Source: Moanibacter sp965226025 (GTDB lineage: Bacteria > Verrucomicrobiota > Verrucomicrobiia > Opitutales > UBA2987). From it: DNA of 64,000 nucleotides. Under the pieces are notes generated by a model that saw only the letters and a program-made list of their open reading frames with translations, was not told where the DNA came from and ran no database searches. Position numbers and translations under genes: made by a program. This document shows, piece after piece, positions 1 through 8,518 of the stretch (its first letter is position 1; each line of letters starts with the position of its first letter). The DNA lies in contig CBDDCD010000003.1 of NCBI GenBank assembly GCA_965226025.1, positions 1,674,001 through 1,738,000 of the forward strand, written 5' to 3'.

Positions 1-1
1 A

Positions 2-871
2 CTCCTTCAGGAGGCTGAGATCCCCAATGGAGTCGTCAATATCGTGACCGGATTCGGTGAAACTGCGGGTGCCGCTTTGGCTGCCCATGATGGTGTAGAT
101 AAGGTAGCCTTCACCGGTTCCACGGAAGTCGGAAAGTTGATTGTCCAGGCCGCGGCAGGAAATCTGAAGAAGGTCTCATTGGAGTTGGGCGGAAAGTCCC
201 CTAATGTCCTCTTCAACGATGTCCTCGACCTCGAGACCGCAATTCAAGGGGCGGCCAATGCTATCTTTTTCAACCATGGCCAATGCTGTTGCGCTGGATC
301 CCGGCTTCTCGTGGAAAAGGATATCTTTGATGAAGTGGTGGATGGTGTCTCCGAGGCAGCCAGGAATATCAAGATTGGTCCCGGCCTTGCCAGCGATACG
401 GAAATGGGCCCCCTTGTCTCGGATGAGCAGTTTCAACGCGTTACCAGTTACATCGACGACGGGATCAATACTGGAGCCTGCACCAGAACGGGTGGAAAGC
501 GATTTGGCGAGGAAGGTTACTTTGTTGAACCAACCGTGTTTACCGACACCAAGCCGGATATGAAGATCGTCCGGGAGGAGATTTTCGGACCCGTTGTGGT
601 GGCCGAGGCCTTCGACAAGGAAGATCAATTGATGACCACGGCCAATGATTCCGACTATGGGCTGGCGGCCGCCGTCTGGACCAAGGATATTGCCAAGGCC
701 CATCGCGCCGCCGCTCAGCTTCGCGCCGGAACCGTCTGGGTCAATTGCTTCAACATATTCGATGCCTCCCTTCCATTCGGCGGTTACAAGCAGTCGGGCT
801 GGGGCCGCGAGATGGGACACGAGGTATTGAACAACTATACGGAAACGAAAGCCGTCGTCGTTGCTTTGTAG
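2..871 (+). CDS. Aldehyde dehydrogenase family protein, C-terminal part (start lies before the window)
   Basis: NAD(P)-dependent oxidation of an aldehyde to the acid; the substrate cannot be told from sequence. The frame is open from base 2, so the N-terminal part lies outside the window. Visible family motifs are the Rossmann segment FTGSTEVGK, the general-base motif LELGGKSPN, the catalytic cysteine in FNHGQCCCAGSR, EIFGPVV, and the C-terminal PFGGYKQSGWGREMG. About 290 residues are present of the usual 480-500. No partner gene lies downstream on this strand; the next gene is convergent. Family assignment is firm, substrate unknown. Confidence 0.95.
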   Translation, partial: LLQEAEIPNGVVNIVTGFGETAGAALAAHDGVDKVAFTGSTEVGKLIVQAAAGNLKKVSLELGGKSPNVLFNDVLDLETAIQGAANAIFFNHGQCCCAGSRLLVEKDIFDEVVDGVSEAARNIKIGPGLASDTEMGPLVSDEQFQRVTSYIDDGINTGACTRTGGKRFGEEGYFVEPTVFTDTKPDMKIVREEIFGPVVVAEAFDKEDQLMTTANDSDYGLAAAVWTKDIAKAHRAAAQLRAGTVWVNCFNIFDASLPFGGYKQSGWGREMGHEVLNNYTETKAVVVAL

Positions 872-878
872 CCTGGTA

Positions 879-895
879 CCCGGCGCGAGGCCGGG
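879..895 (+). terminator. Possible GC hairpin after the aldehyde dehydrogenase
   Basis: CCCGGC-GCGAG-GCCGGG hairpin (6-bp stem) eight bases after the stop codon. There is no T tract, so a role in termination is only a guess. Confidence 0.3.
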
Positions 896-979
896 GGAGT
901 CGACAGCAAGAAGGATTAGTTCGCGTTTCGTGTTCAGCGTAACGCTAGGCAGAAGTATATGGACGACACTATAGGCCGA

Positions 980-1008
980 AGCGCTCTATTAGCGCTCTAT
1001 TAGCGCTC
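980..1008. repeat. 11-bp tandem repeat (AGCGCTCTATT), 2.6 copies
   Basis: Two full units of AGCGCTCTATT and a seven-base partial unit. The array covers the stop codon and last codons of the minus-strand SGNH gene, so slippage would change its C-terminus. Confidence 0.8.
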
Positions 1009-2407
1009 GAGCAGTTACGAGAGCGCCTTGATCTGTAAAGTGCCCATCATTGGGCAGGAAAAGGCCGGCCTCTTTCTCTTTCTCGAAGGCTCCCTCAAGG
1101 TTGAGATAATTTATATCTTTCAACCTGCAGAATTCGCCTAAAATGTCTTGATAAATCTCGTCGTACGGTTGGCCCGTGTATATGTAAATTAGTGCCCATC
1201 TGAGACCTTGATTATGGCTCAAATACTGAAGCTTCCGCAGCGCATGAAGCTGAAACTTCATCGCTGAAAGATATCTCGGGTTCTCTGAAAAAGGCGCCGA
1301 ATCTTTGTATTCGTTTAGAAAGTCGTCGTAGCCGGATTCGACACTCTGTTTCTCTTGAAGCGGTGAGTCGGTCCGAAAGCCGGAAGACTCTGCTAGGATC
1401 ATTGGTAGAAGGGATGCTGATTGATGCCTCTGTTCACTGGCATTGGATTGGGATGCAGTATTCTCGGCGGATTCGGCCGTGAACGATTTCATGATCCTTT
1501 TCAAGCGGACGGCCCTCATGAGTCCGAAATAGATTCGGAGGGTAGGGGAATAGGAGAGCCGATCCTTGATTGTGTGATAAATGCCGCTCGTTGGTGCGAT
1601 TCCCGGTACTTTATAGGGATGTTCAAAATCCGAAATTGGGGTCTGGATGAATTCGAACTGCTCCTTGAGGGTCAATCCTATGAGGAGGTCGTTGAGATCA
1701 TTGTTGAGGAAAAAGACGAAGACCCAGGCCGGTCTCAATCCGAGTGCATCGTGAACGAAATACTCGTACTCCTGTTGGATCGAAGCCCCCTGCCTTCCCA
1801 TGTTGTAGACATTCTTCTTGGTCAACACTTCGAGTTTGGATGCGACCGTGGATTCCGATTCGACTCCATGGCCGTAGATCATTGAGTCCCCGATCAGGAC
1901 GATGTCCGCCGTCGCATATTCCTTGGAGTTTCTGTACCCCCGGGAGTCAGTTACATGCCGCCAACGGTAGCCGTTGTAGTACATGCTCGTCGTGTAGTTT
2001 GGTCTCATCCGATGAATCATGACTTCGTAATCGAAAAGATAGATCCCACCACCTCCCACGCGGTATCGGGTTCCGATTTCGTTGGCGATGTTTTGGGGCA
2101 AGAGGTCGAGATAGTTTCGAAAAAGCATCTCCAAGGAAAAGAAGGAGAAACCGAGAGATACCCCCATCAGAGCGAACTGTTTTCTCCTCTCGTAAAAGGG
2201 GCCAAAGATCAGGAGATCAATGGGTTTTGGAAGGAGGCCAAGGTCAAGTCGCAGAAGCACCTTCAACCAAAGAGCGGGAATCACAAGAATCAGGTGAAAA
2301 GCGGCGGTTGTAATAGGGATTCCAAAGTCATCCAAGACCAGCGTTAGCGTCCAAACGACCAGAAATATATCAAATGAAACTGACAGTATCCTCTTTGTTA
2401 TTCGCAT
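989..2407 (-). CDS. SGNH/GDSL hydrolase-like protein with N-terminal membrane segments
   Basis: 472-residue protein. The first ~60 residues hold hydrophobic segments (FDIFLVVWTLTLVL and ITTAAFHLILVIPALWL) and a further one follows near residue 80 (FALMGVSLGFSFFSLEML). The rest resembles an SGNH hydrolase: the nucleophile block IVLIGDSMIYGHGV (Ser in GDS), NMGRQGASIQQEY as block II, FFLNNDLNDL as a plausible block III, and a terminal NDGHFTDQG carrying the Asp/His pair. Families with this layout de-acylate or acylate polysaccharides at the envelope; the substrate is not visible. The gene begins just past a dispersed repeat that also ends the upstream sulfatase remnant. Start is an ATG at 2407. 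Confidence 0.75.
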   Translation of the reverse strand: MRITKRILSVSFDIFLVVWTLTLVLDDFGIPITTAAFHLILVIPALWLKVLLRLDLGLLPKPIDLLIFGPFYERRKQFALMGVSLGFSFFSLEMLFRNYLDLLPQNIANEIGTRYRVGGGGIYLFDYEVMIHRMRPNYTTSMYYNGYRWRHVTDSRGYRNSKEYATADIVLIGDSMIYGHGVESESTVASKLEVLTKKNVYNMGRQGASIQQEYEYFVHDALGLRPAWVFVFFLNNDLNDLLIGLTLKEQFEFIQTPISDFEHPYKVPGIAPTSGIYHTIKDRLSYSPTLRIYFGLMRAVRLKRIMKSFTAESAENTASQSNASEQRHQSASLLPMILAESSGFRTDSPLQEKQSVESGYDDFLNEYKDSAPFSENPRYLSAMKFQLHALRKLQYLSHNQGLRWALIYIYTGQPYDEIYQDILGEFCRLKDINYLNLEGAFEKEKEAGLFLPNDGHFTDQGALVTARALIER

Positions 2408-2410
2408 AGG

Positions 2411-3065
2411 TTAGGAGGCGGTCGGAAAAGTCCGACAGATTCCTAGCCTCAACTGATCGTTTGCCACACTCCGATTAACCTCTTCCTTTTCGCCAAGCTC
2501 TTCGCCGTTTCGGACGAAATTACTCGGGTTTTGGTGGGATGGCCTCGTGAAGTTCGGGGTCGCCAGCCAGTGATCGAATCCGTGGTCATCGGGCTGAGGA
2601 TGCTCAGGCGAATTGAACTTGCCGTTCAGGTGCCACTTCCCGCCCCAAAAAGTATCGTAGCCGTGCTCCTTGAGAATTGATGCGAGGGTTTTTTCCTGCT
2701 GGCTGAGATGGACCTCCGTGCCTGCCGGAATCCAGGATTCAATCCCCGTGTGATAGGGCGTGCGGCCGGTCAGGAACCCGGCGCGGGCCGGTGAACAGAG
2801 AGGTGATGGAGAGTAGCAGTGCGTCAGGCGCATGCCCTCTCTGGCCAACAGATCCAGATAGGGTGTCTTGATGTGTGGGTTGCCCGTAGCAGCCCAGGTC
2901 CCCGTATCCGAGGTCGTCCGTCAGAATGAAAAGAATGTTGGGAGGGGTCTTCGAAACATCGGTCTTCGATCGAAGAATATGAGGAAATGCGGATAGAGCG
3001 GCCGCCGCCCCCATCGAGGTCAGAAATTGCCGCCTTGTCTTTCCCATTGTGATGGATCTTCCCAA
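2411..3065 (-). pseudogene. Sulfatase (Cys-type), frameshifted and truncated
   Basis: The N-terminus carries a twin-arginine-like leader (TRRQFLTSMGAAAALSA), then NILFILTDDLGYGDLGCYG, the classic sulfatase metal-binding start. The frame breaks in a GGG run near 2883-2885: TAC GGG CAA should read TAC GGC AAC CCA. Reading resumes in frame -1 as NPHIKTPYLDLLAREG, then PLCSPARAGFLTGR, the formylglycine signature C-x-P-x-R. The protein stops after about 210 residues of a usual 450-500, its tail (LGICRTFPTAS) being translated repeat sequence. So both a 1-nt insertion and a 3' deletion at the repeat have inactivated it. It faces the same way as the DUF1152 gene just upstream. Confidence 0.85.
2412..2448. 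repeat. Dispersed palindromic repeat, minimal copy
   Basis: Shortest member of the window-wide family: TAGGAGGCGGTCGG joined almost directly to GTCCGACAGATTCCTAGCC. It supplies the last codons of the sulfatase remnant and lies four bases before the SGNH gene start. Confidence 0.75.
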
Positions 3066-3077
3066 ACAGATCAGAAA

Positions 3078-4088
3078 CTACCTATTTCGAAAGAAATCGA
3101 TCACGTGATGCATGCGAGACTCAGGAAACTGGCCAAGTTTCTCCTTAAAGATCTCTTCCGCCTCGTCCAAAGATTCGGTCTGCAATAGATCGGCAATGCC
3201 GGTTGCGCACGACTCCCCGAGGATATCGGGATCGAAGAACATCATAACGGATGCCAGGGGAGTCACTTTGATGACGGTTCCGTAGGGACCATTGGTCCAG
3301 ACATTTTTGTAGCCGAACTCGCCCCGGGCGGCCCGAAAGGACGTCGGTTCAATGGGATCAGGATACGCTTCACTCGCTTTTTCCATGTCGAGGACATCTT
3401 GTTGGGTAAGACCGTGAGCGCCGAGATAGCCGCCCGCTCTCATGACCCTGCTTACTCGATCATCCAGTTCCTCCAATTGCATCTCTCCATCGCAGCCATA
3501 TCCCGAAACCCCATACACCGTAGGGCACTCCAGGCGGGTGATCGCTCCCAGGCTGATAAAATCGACCAACGAAGTCTTTGCCGGGGATGCCTCCTTACCG
3601 TCGTGAAATGAGTCCGAACCGATATCCACTCCGACGAAGAGATCGATGCTTCGCTCAGCGATTACGTGATTGAGACTGCGGGCCAGGCCTATGACTCCTC
3701 CCGTCAGCCCGGCAACGAATACTTCATCCGCCGGAACCAGTTCGGCCAGGCGCGCCTCACAAGGCCGTCTTCCCCCATAGTTCGACCTCTCGTTGACGAA
3801 GGCGAGGTGGGGCGCAACCAGTTCCGCCTCCTCCAGATCGGAAACCGGATAGAGAGTCGGTCCCATCACCGCGCTGCCCCACTCATCCGCCAGAGGATTG
3901 CCGTCCGGCGTCCACCATTGGCAGCTCACCCCACCCAAGAGAATATCCTCAACCCCCAATTTTCTCATCAGATTGGCGATCGGGATCCCTTGTATGATGT
4001 CTCCCCCGCCGCCGATGCCCATGACCATCGCGGATTTCGTCTTCAAAATCAGATCGATGAGGGAGGGCTTGGGTAGGTGCATGGTCAA
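3078..4088 (-). CDS. DUF1152 domain-containing protein
   Basis: 336 residues, full length for DUF1152. The N-terminus has a glycine-rich nucleotide-binding-like loop (MVMGIGGGGDIIQGIPIANLMRKLG), followed by GGVSCQWW, FVAGLTGGVIGLARSL and LFVGVDIGSDSFHDG, all typical of the family. The biochemical function is unknown. It lies 12 bp upstream of the sulfatase remnant in the same direction and may have shared its transcript. The start ATG at 4088 fits; an in-frame ATG two codons later is possible. Confidence 0.85.
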   Translation of the reverse strand: MTMHLPKPSLIDLILKTKSAMVMGIGGGGDIIQGIPIANLMRKLGVEDILLGGVSCQWWTPDGNPLADEWGSAVMGPTLYPVSDLEEAELVAPHLAFVNERSNYGGRRPCEARLAELVPADEVFVAGLTGGVIGLARSLNHVIAERSIDLFVGVDIGSDSFHDGKEASPAKTSLVDFISLGAITRLECPTVYGVSGYGCDGEMQLEELDDRVSRVMRAGGYLGAHGLTQQDVLDMEKASEAYPDPIEPTSFRAARGEFGYKNVWTNGPYGTVIKVTPLASVMMFFDPDILGESCATGIADLLQTESLDEAEEIFKEKLGQFPESRMHHVIDFFRNR

Positions 4089-4266
4089 TCCAGAAAGTTA
4101 AACCAAAGGGATCCGTAGTAAACAGCAAAGTGGCGGTGGAGGAACGGAGAGTTCCGATTCCGTGGTTCGGATTCCTGTGTCGATGGCGCGAGTCCTTACA
4201 AACCTGCCTCGTTTCCCAACCTCCTCCCTCCTTGACAACTGGTATTTGGAGGGAAACATCACGGAA

Positions 4267-5409
4267 ATGAGCAGAATTGGGATCGGACTGATCGGGTGTG
4301 GGGGGATGGGCATGTCGGTTGCGCGGAAGCTACTTGCTCTCGATAAGCCTCTTGAAGTGCGGGGAATCTTCGATCCGGACGAAAGGTCCGTAGGAGGTGC
4401 GCTGGCGGAGATTGAGGGAGATCCTCCGGTCTTTGACAATTACCATGATCTGGTTTCGTCATCGGAAATCGATTGGGTGATGATTGCGTCGTGGAATTGC
4501 TTTCATAAGGAACAGACGATCGCCGCGTTTGAGGCTGGAAAGCACGTATTCTGTCAGAAGCCATTAGCTACGACCTTGGAAGACGGCAAATTGATGTATG
4601 GCGCCTGGCGCAAGGCGGGCGGGATGTTCAATCTTGGATTCAGCCTCCGCTACTCCAACCATTATCGAAAGATCAGGAGCCTTATCGATGAAGGTGTGGT
4701 CGGCGAACTGATCAGTTTCGAATTCAACGAGACTCTGGATTTCAACCATGGTGGCTACATAATGGGTGATTGGCGGAGGCTGAGGAAGAACGCCGGGACC
4801 CACCTTTTGGAAAAGTGTTGTCACGATATCGATCTGGCGAACTGGATGGTAGGAAGCCGGGCCCGCAGAGTCGCTTCGTTTGGGGGACTCAACTTTTTCA
4901 CGAGGGAAAACGAACACCATATTGAGAGAATCGGGAGGAGCGGCGAAGGGAAGGAAGCTTATTCGACTTGGAGAGGATTGGTGAAACTGAATCCATTCAC
5001 TTCGGATAAGGACATCTGTGACAATCAAGTCGTCATTATGGAATACGAAAACGGTGTCAAAGCCACTTTCCACACCAATTGTCATGCCGCCCTTCCGGAG
5101 CGAAGAATGTATCTTTTGGGCTCCGAGGGTGCAATAAGAGCCAATTTGTCAACCGGTGCGATCGAAACGAAGCGAATCGGTTTCGATACCGGGGCGGTGG
5201 ATGTATCGAGTTCGGCTCAAGGTGGGCATGGAGGTGGGGATGAGATTCTCGTTAAGGAACTGGCAGACAGTATGCTCAACGATGTTATTCCTTCTGTCGG
5301 CATGGAGGATGGGCTCCGAGCGGCAGTGACCTGCTTTGCCATTGATCAGGCGATGGATAAGGGCGAAGTGGTGGACCTCGGGCCCTTTTGGGATTATGTC
5401 GGAATCTAG
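4267..5409 (+). CDS. Gfo/Idh/MocA family oxidoreductase
   Basis: NAD(P)-dependent oxidoreductase acting on a sugar, inositol or similar polyol. The N-terminal Rossmann motif is IGIGLIGCGGMGMSVARKL, followed by the family motif FCQKPLATT (EKP variant QKP) and a C-terminal alpha/beta domain with HLLEKCCHDIDLANWM carrying the usual D-x-x-x-W and His. The frame is open from 4162, but the ATG at 4267 places the Rossmann strand at residue 4, as the family requires, giving 380 residues. It is followed at once by a 103-bp dispersed repeat. Substrate not predictable. Confidence 0.9.
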   Translation: MSRIGIGLIGCGGMGMSVARKLLALDKPLEVRGIFDPDERSVGGALAEIEGDPPVFDNYHDLVSSSEIDWVMIASWNCFHKEQTIAAFEAGKHVFCQKPLATTLEDGKLMYGAWRKAGGMFNLGFSLRYSNHYRKIRSLIDEGVVGELISFEFNETLDFNHGGYIMGDWRRLRKNAGTHLLEKCCHDIDLANWMVGSRARRVASFGGLNFFTRENEHHIERIGRSGEGKEAYSTWRGLVKLNPFTSDKDICDNQVVIMEYENGVKATFHTNCHAALPERRMYLLGSEGAIRANLSTGAIETKRIGFDTGAVDVSSSAQGGHGGGDEILVKELADSMLNDVIPSVGMEDGLRAAVTCFAIDQAMDKGEVVDLGPFWDYVGI

Positions 5410-5512
5410 GCTAGGAATCTGTCGGAATGAACCTGGTCGATATCCACTACCTTCAGTCTCATATCTGAACGAAAAGGATGTCACGAAGCGCAAAGTCCGA
5501 CAGATTCCTAGC
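5410..5512. repeat. Dispersed palindromic repeat, 103-bp form
   Basis: GCTAGGAATCTGTCGG on the left is mirrored by CCGACAGATTCCTAGC on the right, with about 70 bp of less conserved interior containing CCTGGTCG and CGAAGCGCAAAGT. It starts at the oxidoreductase stop codon, and its right arm encodes the first codons of the peptidase that follows (RSAKSDRFLA). Confidence 0.9.
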
Positions 5513-6020
5513 TACCCTGCTCGACGAGTTGGGCATCTCTGAATCCGAAATGGAAAGACGCCGTCTCACGATTCAACCGCAAGCATCTGACCTCGTCGAG
5601 GTGTGTGAAGGAGAGAGAAGACATAAGCTCACACCAGGCGCCTCCAGAGCGTGGATTGAGATTAGGGAGGAGGCTGACGCCTCCGGGTACTCAATCCGTC
5701 TCGTCTCGGCCTTCCGATCTGTGGAGTATCAGGCGGAGATCATCCGGAGAAAGCTGAATAAGGGCGAGGACATCAGATCGATTCTGCGGGTGAACGCCGC
5801 TCCCGGATACAGTGAGCATCATACCGGCAATGCCATCGATGTGACAACCGACGAATGCGAACCGCTCTCTGATGAATTTGAAAAGACCGAGGCCTTCAAG
5901 TGGCTAGCTTGCAACGCTCACCTCTACGACTTCAGCCTGTCCTACCCAAGAGGTAATCCCTACGGATACGCCTACGAACCATGGCACTGGTGCTTTCAAC
6001 ACGGCCAGAGGCCGCGCTGA
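5478..6020 (+). CDS. VanY-type D-alanyl-D-alanine carboxypeptidase (M15B)
   Basis: Zinc peptidase that trims peptidoglycan stem peptides. It shows LVSAFRSVEYQ, the zinc motif SEHHTGNAIDV (S-x-H-x-x-G-x-A-x-D) and the late EPWHW. 180 residues is near the size of the catalytic domain alone; no signal peptide is visible. The first eleven codons (MSRSAKSDRFL) are the right arm of the dispersed repeat, so the original start was probably replaced; an ATG at 5550 is an alternative that removes the repeat-derived tail. The same RSAKxDRFL peptide opens two other ORFs in the window. Confidence 0.85.
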   Translation: MSRSAKSDRFLATLLDELGISESEMERRRLTIQPQASDLVEVCEGERRHKLTPGASRAWIEIREEADASGYSIRLVSAFRSVEYQAEIIRRKLNKGEDIRSILRVNAAPGYSEHHTGNAIDVTTDECEPLSDEFEKTEAFKWLACNAHLYDFSLSYPRGNPYGYAYEPWHWCFQHGQRPR

Positions 6021-6154
6021 AGCTATACGTCCAGTCGAAGCTGAAACGGTGGACATCAGAGAAGATGAAATGCCTACTGAAATTCAGCTGGGTTCACTTT
6101 CAAACGTTTTCAAAACTAAGTTCTGATGGACGGTAGTATATCCGGGAGGGTCTG

Positions 6155-6364
6155 ATGCATTTGATCCTACCAAGGAAGTTTGAACGGGTTTCAGGAGATT
6201 CGGGCGAAGGTCTGAATGTTTATCAAGCGAAGTCCTTCAATCGGCACAGCGCCGTCATCCAGGAGTCCGCCAGGGCCGAAAGCTTCAGTTCGGAGCGGTA
6301 TGTATCAACTACGAGAAAAAAGGCGCTGGCACGATGCAAACCGAATTGGCTGAGGGGATTGGCC
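6155..6364 (+). pseudogene. Possible 5' part of a small unknown gene split by two IS elements
   Basis: This frame is open up to the ISAs1-type insertion. If that element and one target copy are removed it continues in frame through 8269-8427, and if the ISNCY-like element is also removed it ends after 10815, giving about 135 codons. Nothing in the product is recognised, and another frame (8324-8427 plus 10815-10974) is also open across the second junction. The coding potential is uncertain; the value of the entry is that three separated pieces belong to one pre-insertion sequence. Confidence 0.25.
6353..6364 (+). repeat. Target-site duplication of the ISAs1-type element (left copy)
   Basis: AGGGGATTGGCC here is repeated exactly at 8257-8268 on the other side of the element. 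ISAs1 elements are usually credited with 8-10 bp duplications, so some of the 12 bp may be chance identity. Confidence 0.7.
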
Positions 6365-6389
6365 AGGGTGAAAGTTTTCTGGGGAGGAA

Positions 6390-7805
6390 GTGGCTGATAG
6401 GCAAAAAGATAAAAAAAGAGCTAGACAAACCCGAGGGAATCAGTCATGCCAAGATGGTATGAAAGACAAAAAATCTTACCATCTGACTCCTTCGATAGAT
6501 CGTCTAACTCTGCGTCTGATCTTGCCCGAAGAGCAGGAGCGATTCAATGATCTTTTGATCCAACATCATTATTTGCACAGTGCGGGGAGCGCGGGAGAGA
6601 CCCTGCGCTATGTGGCTTTGATCGACGGGCAATGGGTGTGTCTTTTGCTGTGGGGAGCGGCTAGCTACCGGCTGAAGGATCGAGACGGCTGGATCGGCTG
6701 GGATGGGGCGCGACGGCATGCGCGCTTGAAACTGGTGGTGCAGAACCGGCGTTTTCTCATTCTGCCCGGGCTCAAGCTGGCCAATCTGGCCTCCAAGACG
6801 TTGGCGATGTGCCTGAGAGTCTTGGCCGATCACTGGGAGCAGGCCTTTGCCTATCGCCCCTTGGTAGCGGAAACTTTCGTGGACCCACAGATCCACCGAG
6901 GCACTTGCTACAAGGCGAGCGGGTGGACTCCTTTGGGCTTGAGCGCGGGATATGGTCGACAGCGGGAAGATTTCTATGAACGCCATGAGCGCCCCAAGCA
7001 GATCTGGGTCAAACCCCTGCGGGCTGATGCTCTGCAACTGCTGCGCTCGCCAGGGCCCTTGCCCAAGGCACACCGTGAGGCCCTCAATGCCAACGACAAC
7101 TCCCATGCGGTCTGCCTCAAAGTGGAACAGATGACAAGCCTCTGGGAACGCTTCCACCAGATCGAAGACTTCCGTCGAAAAGCGGGCCGTCGCTATCGAC
7201 TCGCCACGGTCTTGAGTATGATTGTGCTCGGCACCCTCTGCGGCAAACACAACCTCAAGGAGATCGTGCGCCTGGCCCATCACCTCAATCAAGCCCAACT
7301 GCGCGCCTTACGCTCCTGGAAAAACCCCAAAACAAGCCGTTTTCAGGCCCCCTGCTATGATGTCTTCTACCGGGTGTTGCAAAACGTCGAGGCCGAGCTT
7401 TTCGATCAAATCCTCACCCAATTCATAGCCTCGCCCGAGGGCCGTTTGCCCCGCGATATTGCGGTTGACGGTAAGACTCTCAAAGGCACTGACAAAGAAC
7501 CGGCCAAGGCCTTGCACCTGGTGGCCGCGGTCGATCATCAAAGCGCTCAAACGATTGCCCAAGTCGCTACCGCCGACAAATCCAACGAGATCACCGCCGC
7601 CCAAACTCTCCTGCGCAAGATGCCGGCCATGGACGGATCCACCTTCACCTTCGACGCCATGCATAACCAAAAAGAAACGGCCCACATCGTGGTCGAAGAA
7701 CTCGGTGCTGACTATATCATCCAGATCAAAGACAACCAACCCACCATGCATCAAGACGCAAAGAATCTTTTCGGCCCCTCCCCCTTTTTGTCCACCAAAC
7801 CGTAG
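6390..7805 (+). CDS. DUF4338 (DruA-like) domain fused to ISAs1-family DDE transposase; ends early at a frameshift
   Basis: Residues ~40-205 are a DUF4338 domain, the domain of DruA from the Druantia anti-phage system: HHYLHSAGSAGETLRYVALIDG, RDGWIGWDGARRHARLKLVVQN, RRFLILPGLKLANLASKTL, LVAETFVDP, GTCYKASGW. From ~248 it is an ISAs1 transposase: MTSLWERFHQIEDFRRKAGRRY, then DGKTLKGT (first catalytic Asp) and FDAMHNQKETA (second Asp). The frame ends at 7805, but the missing C-terminus follows in the -1 frame after the run CCCCCTTTTTG near 7786-7796. Transposases of this family normally stand alone. The N-terminal winged-helix segment typical of DruA is not evident here. Confidence 0.8.
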   Translation: MADRQKDKKRARQTRGNQSCQDGMKDKKSYHLTPSIDRLTLRLILPEEQERFNDLLIQHHYLHSAGSAGETLRYVALIDGQWVCLLLWGAASYRLKDRDGWIGWDGARRHARLKLVVQNRRFLILPGLKLANLASKTLAMCLRVLADHWEQAFAYRPLVAETFVDPQIHRGTCYKASGWTPLGLSAGYGRQREDFYERHERPKQIWVKPLRADALQLLRSPGPLPKAHREALNANDNSHAVCLKVEQMTSLWERFHQIEDFRRKAGRRYRLATVLSMIVLGTLCGKHNLKEIVRLAHHLNQAQLRALRSWKNPKTSRFQAPCYDVFYRVLQNVEAELFDQILTQFIASPEGRLPRDIAVDGKTLKGTDKEPAKALHLVAAVDHQSAQTIAQVATADKSNEITAAQTLLRKMPAMDGSTFTFDAMHNQKETAHIVVEELGADYIIQIKDNQPTMHQDAKNLFGPSPFLSTKP

Positions 7806-8233
7806 ATAAGGACCATGGCCGCCTGGAGATTCGTCAAATAGCAACCCATCCTCTAAGCGCTCCCTCCCTTGGCTTGCCTCATGCTCGTCAGTTCGCCTCT
7901 GTCCAACGCACCTTCCATTATCCTAACAAAGCGAAACCTTCCTCGGAACGCTCCTACTATGTCAGCAGCCGCGATCCCACCGACTTGAGCCCTCCTCAGT
8001 TCCTATCGAAAATCCGCAACCACTGGGCCATCGAAAACAAAAACCACTACCCCAGAGATCGCTTCTTCGATGAAGATCGATGTATGATCCGTAACCATAA
8101 CGCAGCCAGAATCCTGGCTGCTTGCAGGCAACTGGTTCTTAGCCTCAAATCTACCATGGGCTTCGAATCCACCCCTGCCCTCTGTGATCATTTCACCTTC
8201 AACCTACACAAGGCCATCAATATCATCACCTAA
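7796..8233 (+). pseudogene. C-terminal part of the ISAs1-type transposase in the -1 frame
   Basis: Read from the T run, this frame gives FFVHQTVDKDHGRLEIRQIA, then HARQFASVQRTFHY and IRNHWAIENKNHYPRDRFFDED, the ISAs1 C-terminal block with the third catalytic acid (Glu in AIENKNH). It ends 23 bp before the element's right end. The break could be a simple one-base indel or a programmed -1 frameshift; the site C-TTT-TTG is not a textbook slippery heptamer. Confidence 0.75.
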
Positions 8234-8256
8234 TGTCCCGAGAATCAAAACACCGT

Positions 8257-8268
8257 AGGGGATTGGCC
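8257..8268 (+). repeat. Target-site duplication of the ISAs1-type element (right copy)
   Basis: AGGGGATTGGCC, identical to 6353-6364. Confidence 0.7.
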
Positions 8269-8474
8269 CTTGGAACGGTTCTTGAGATCGATCGCCTACC
8301 CACCAATGTTGAGCTGATTTCAGATGCCATCGACACCCGGCAGAAGGGGAGAGTGGTCTGGCAATGGTCTGTCATCGCGGTTCGCGATCAAAGACTGGTT
8401 CTGGGTCACTTGGATGCAAGTCTATCTAGAGCCCGTCCCAGTGGTGGAAACAATTGATTTTTAACTTGGTAATT

Positions 8475-8494
8475 CCCCGTAGCTTGCTACGGGG
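8475..8494 (+). repeat. Left-end hairpin of the IS200-type element
   Basis: CCCCGTAG-CTTG-CTACGGGG, perfect 8-bp stem, ten bases inside the left boundary. Confidence 0.85.
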
Positions 8495-8518
8495 TCGCGC
8501 ACTTTATAAGCAGGGAGG

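Larger units (their letters stand above)
6365..8256 (+). mobile_element. ISAs1-family element with DUF4338 domain
   Basis: 1892 bp between the 12-bp direct repeats. The ends are imperfect inverted repeats: the left end AGGGTGAAAGTTTTCTGGGG matches the reverse complement of the right end at 12 of those 20 positions (A.GGTG......TTCT.GGG). It contains one transposase gene, fused to a DUF4338 domain and broken by a frameshift near 7795. Confidence 0.75.

Noticed and set aside
6504..7298. Long minus-strand open frame in the ISAs1-type element
   Set aside because: Antisense shadow of the DUF4338/transposase gene with no family features.
6390..8233. Druantia anti-phage system
   Set aside because: Only the DUF4338 domain is present, fused to transposases; no DruE helicase or other Druantia genes are nearby.
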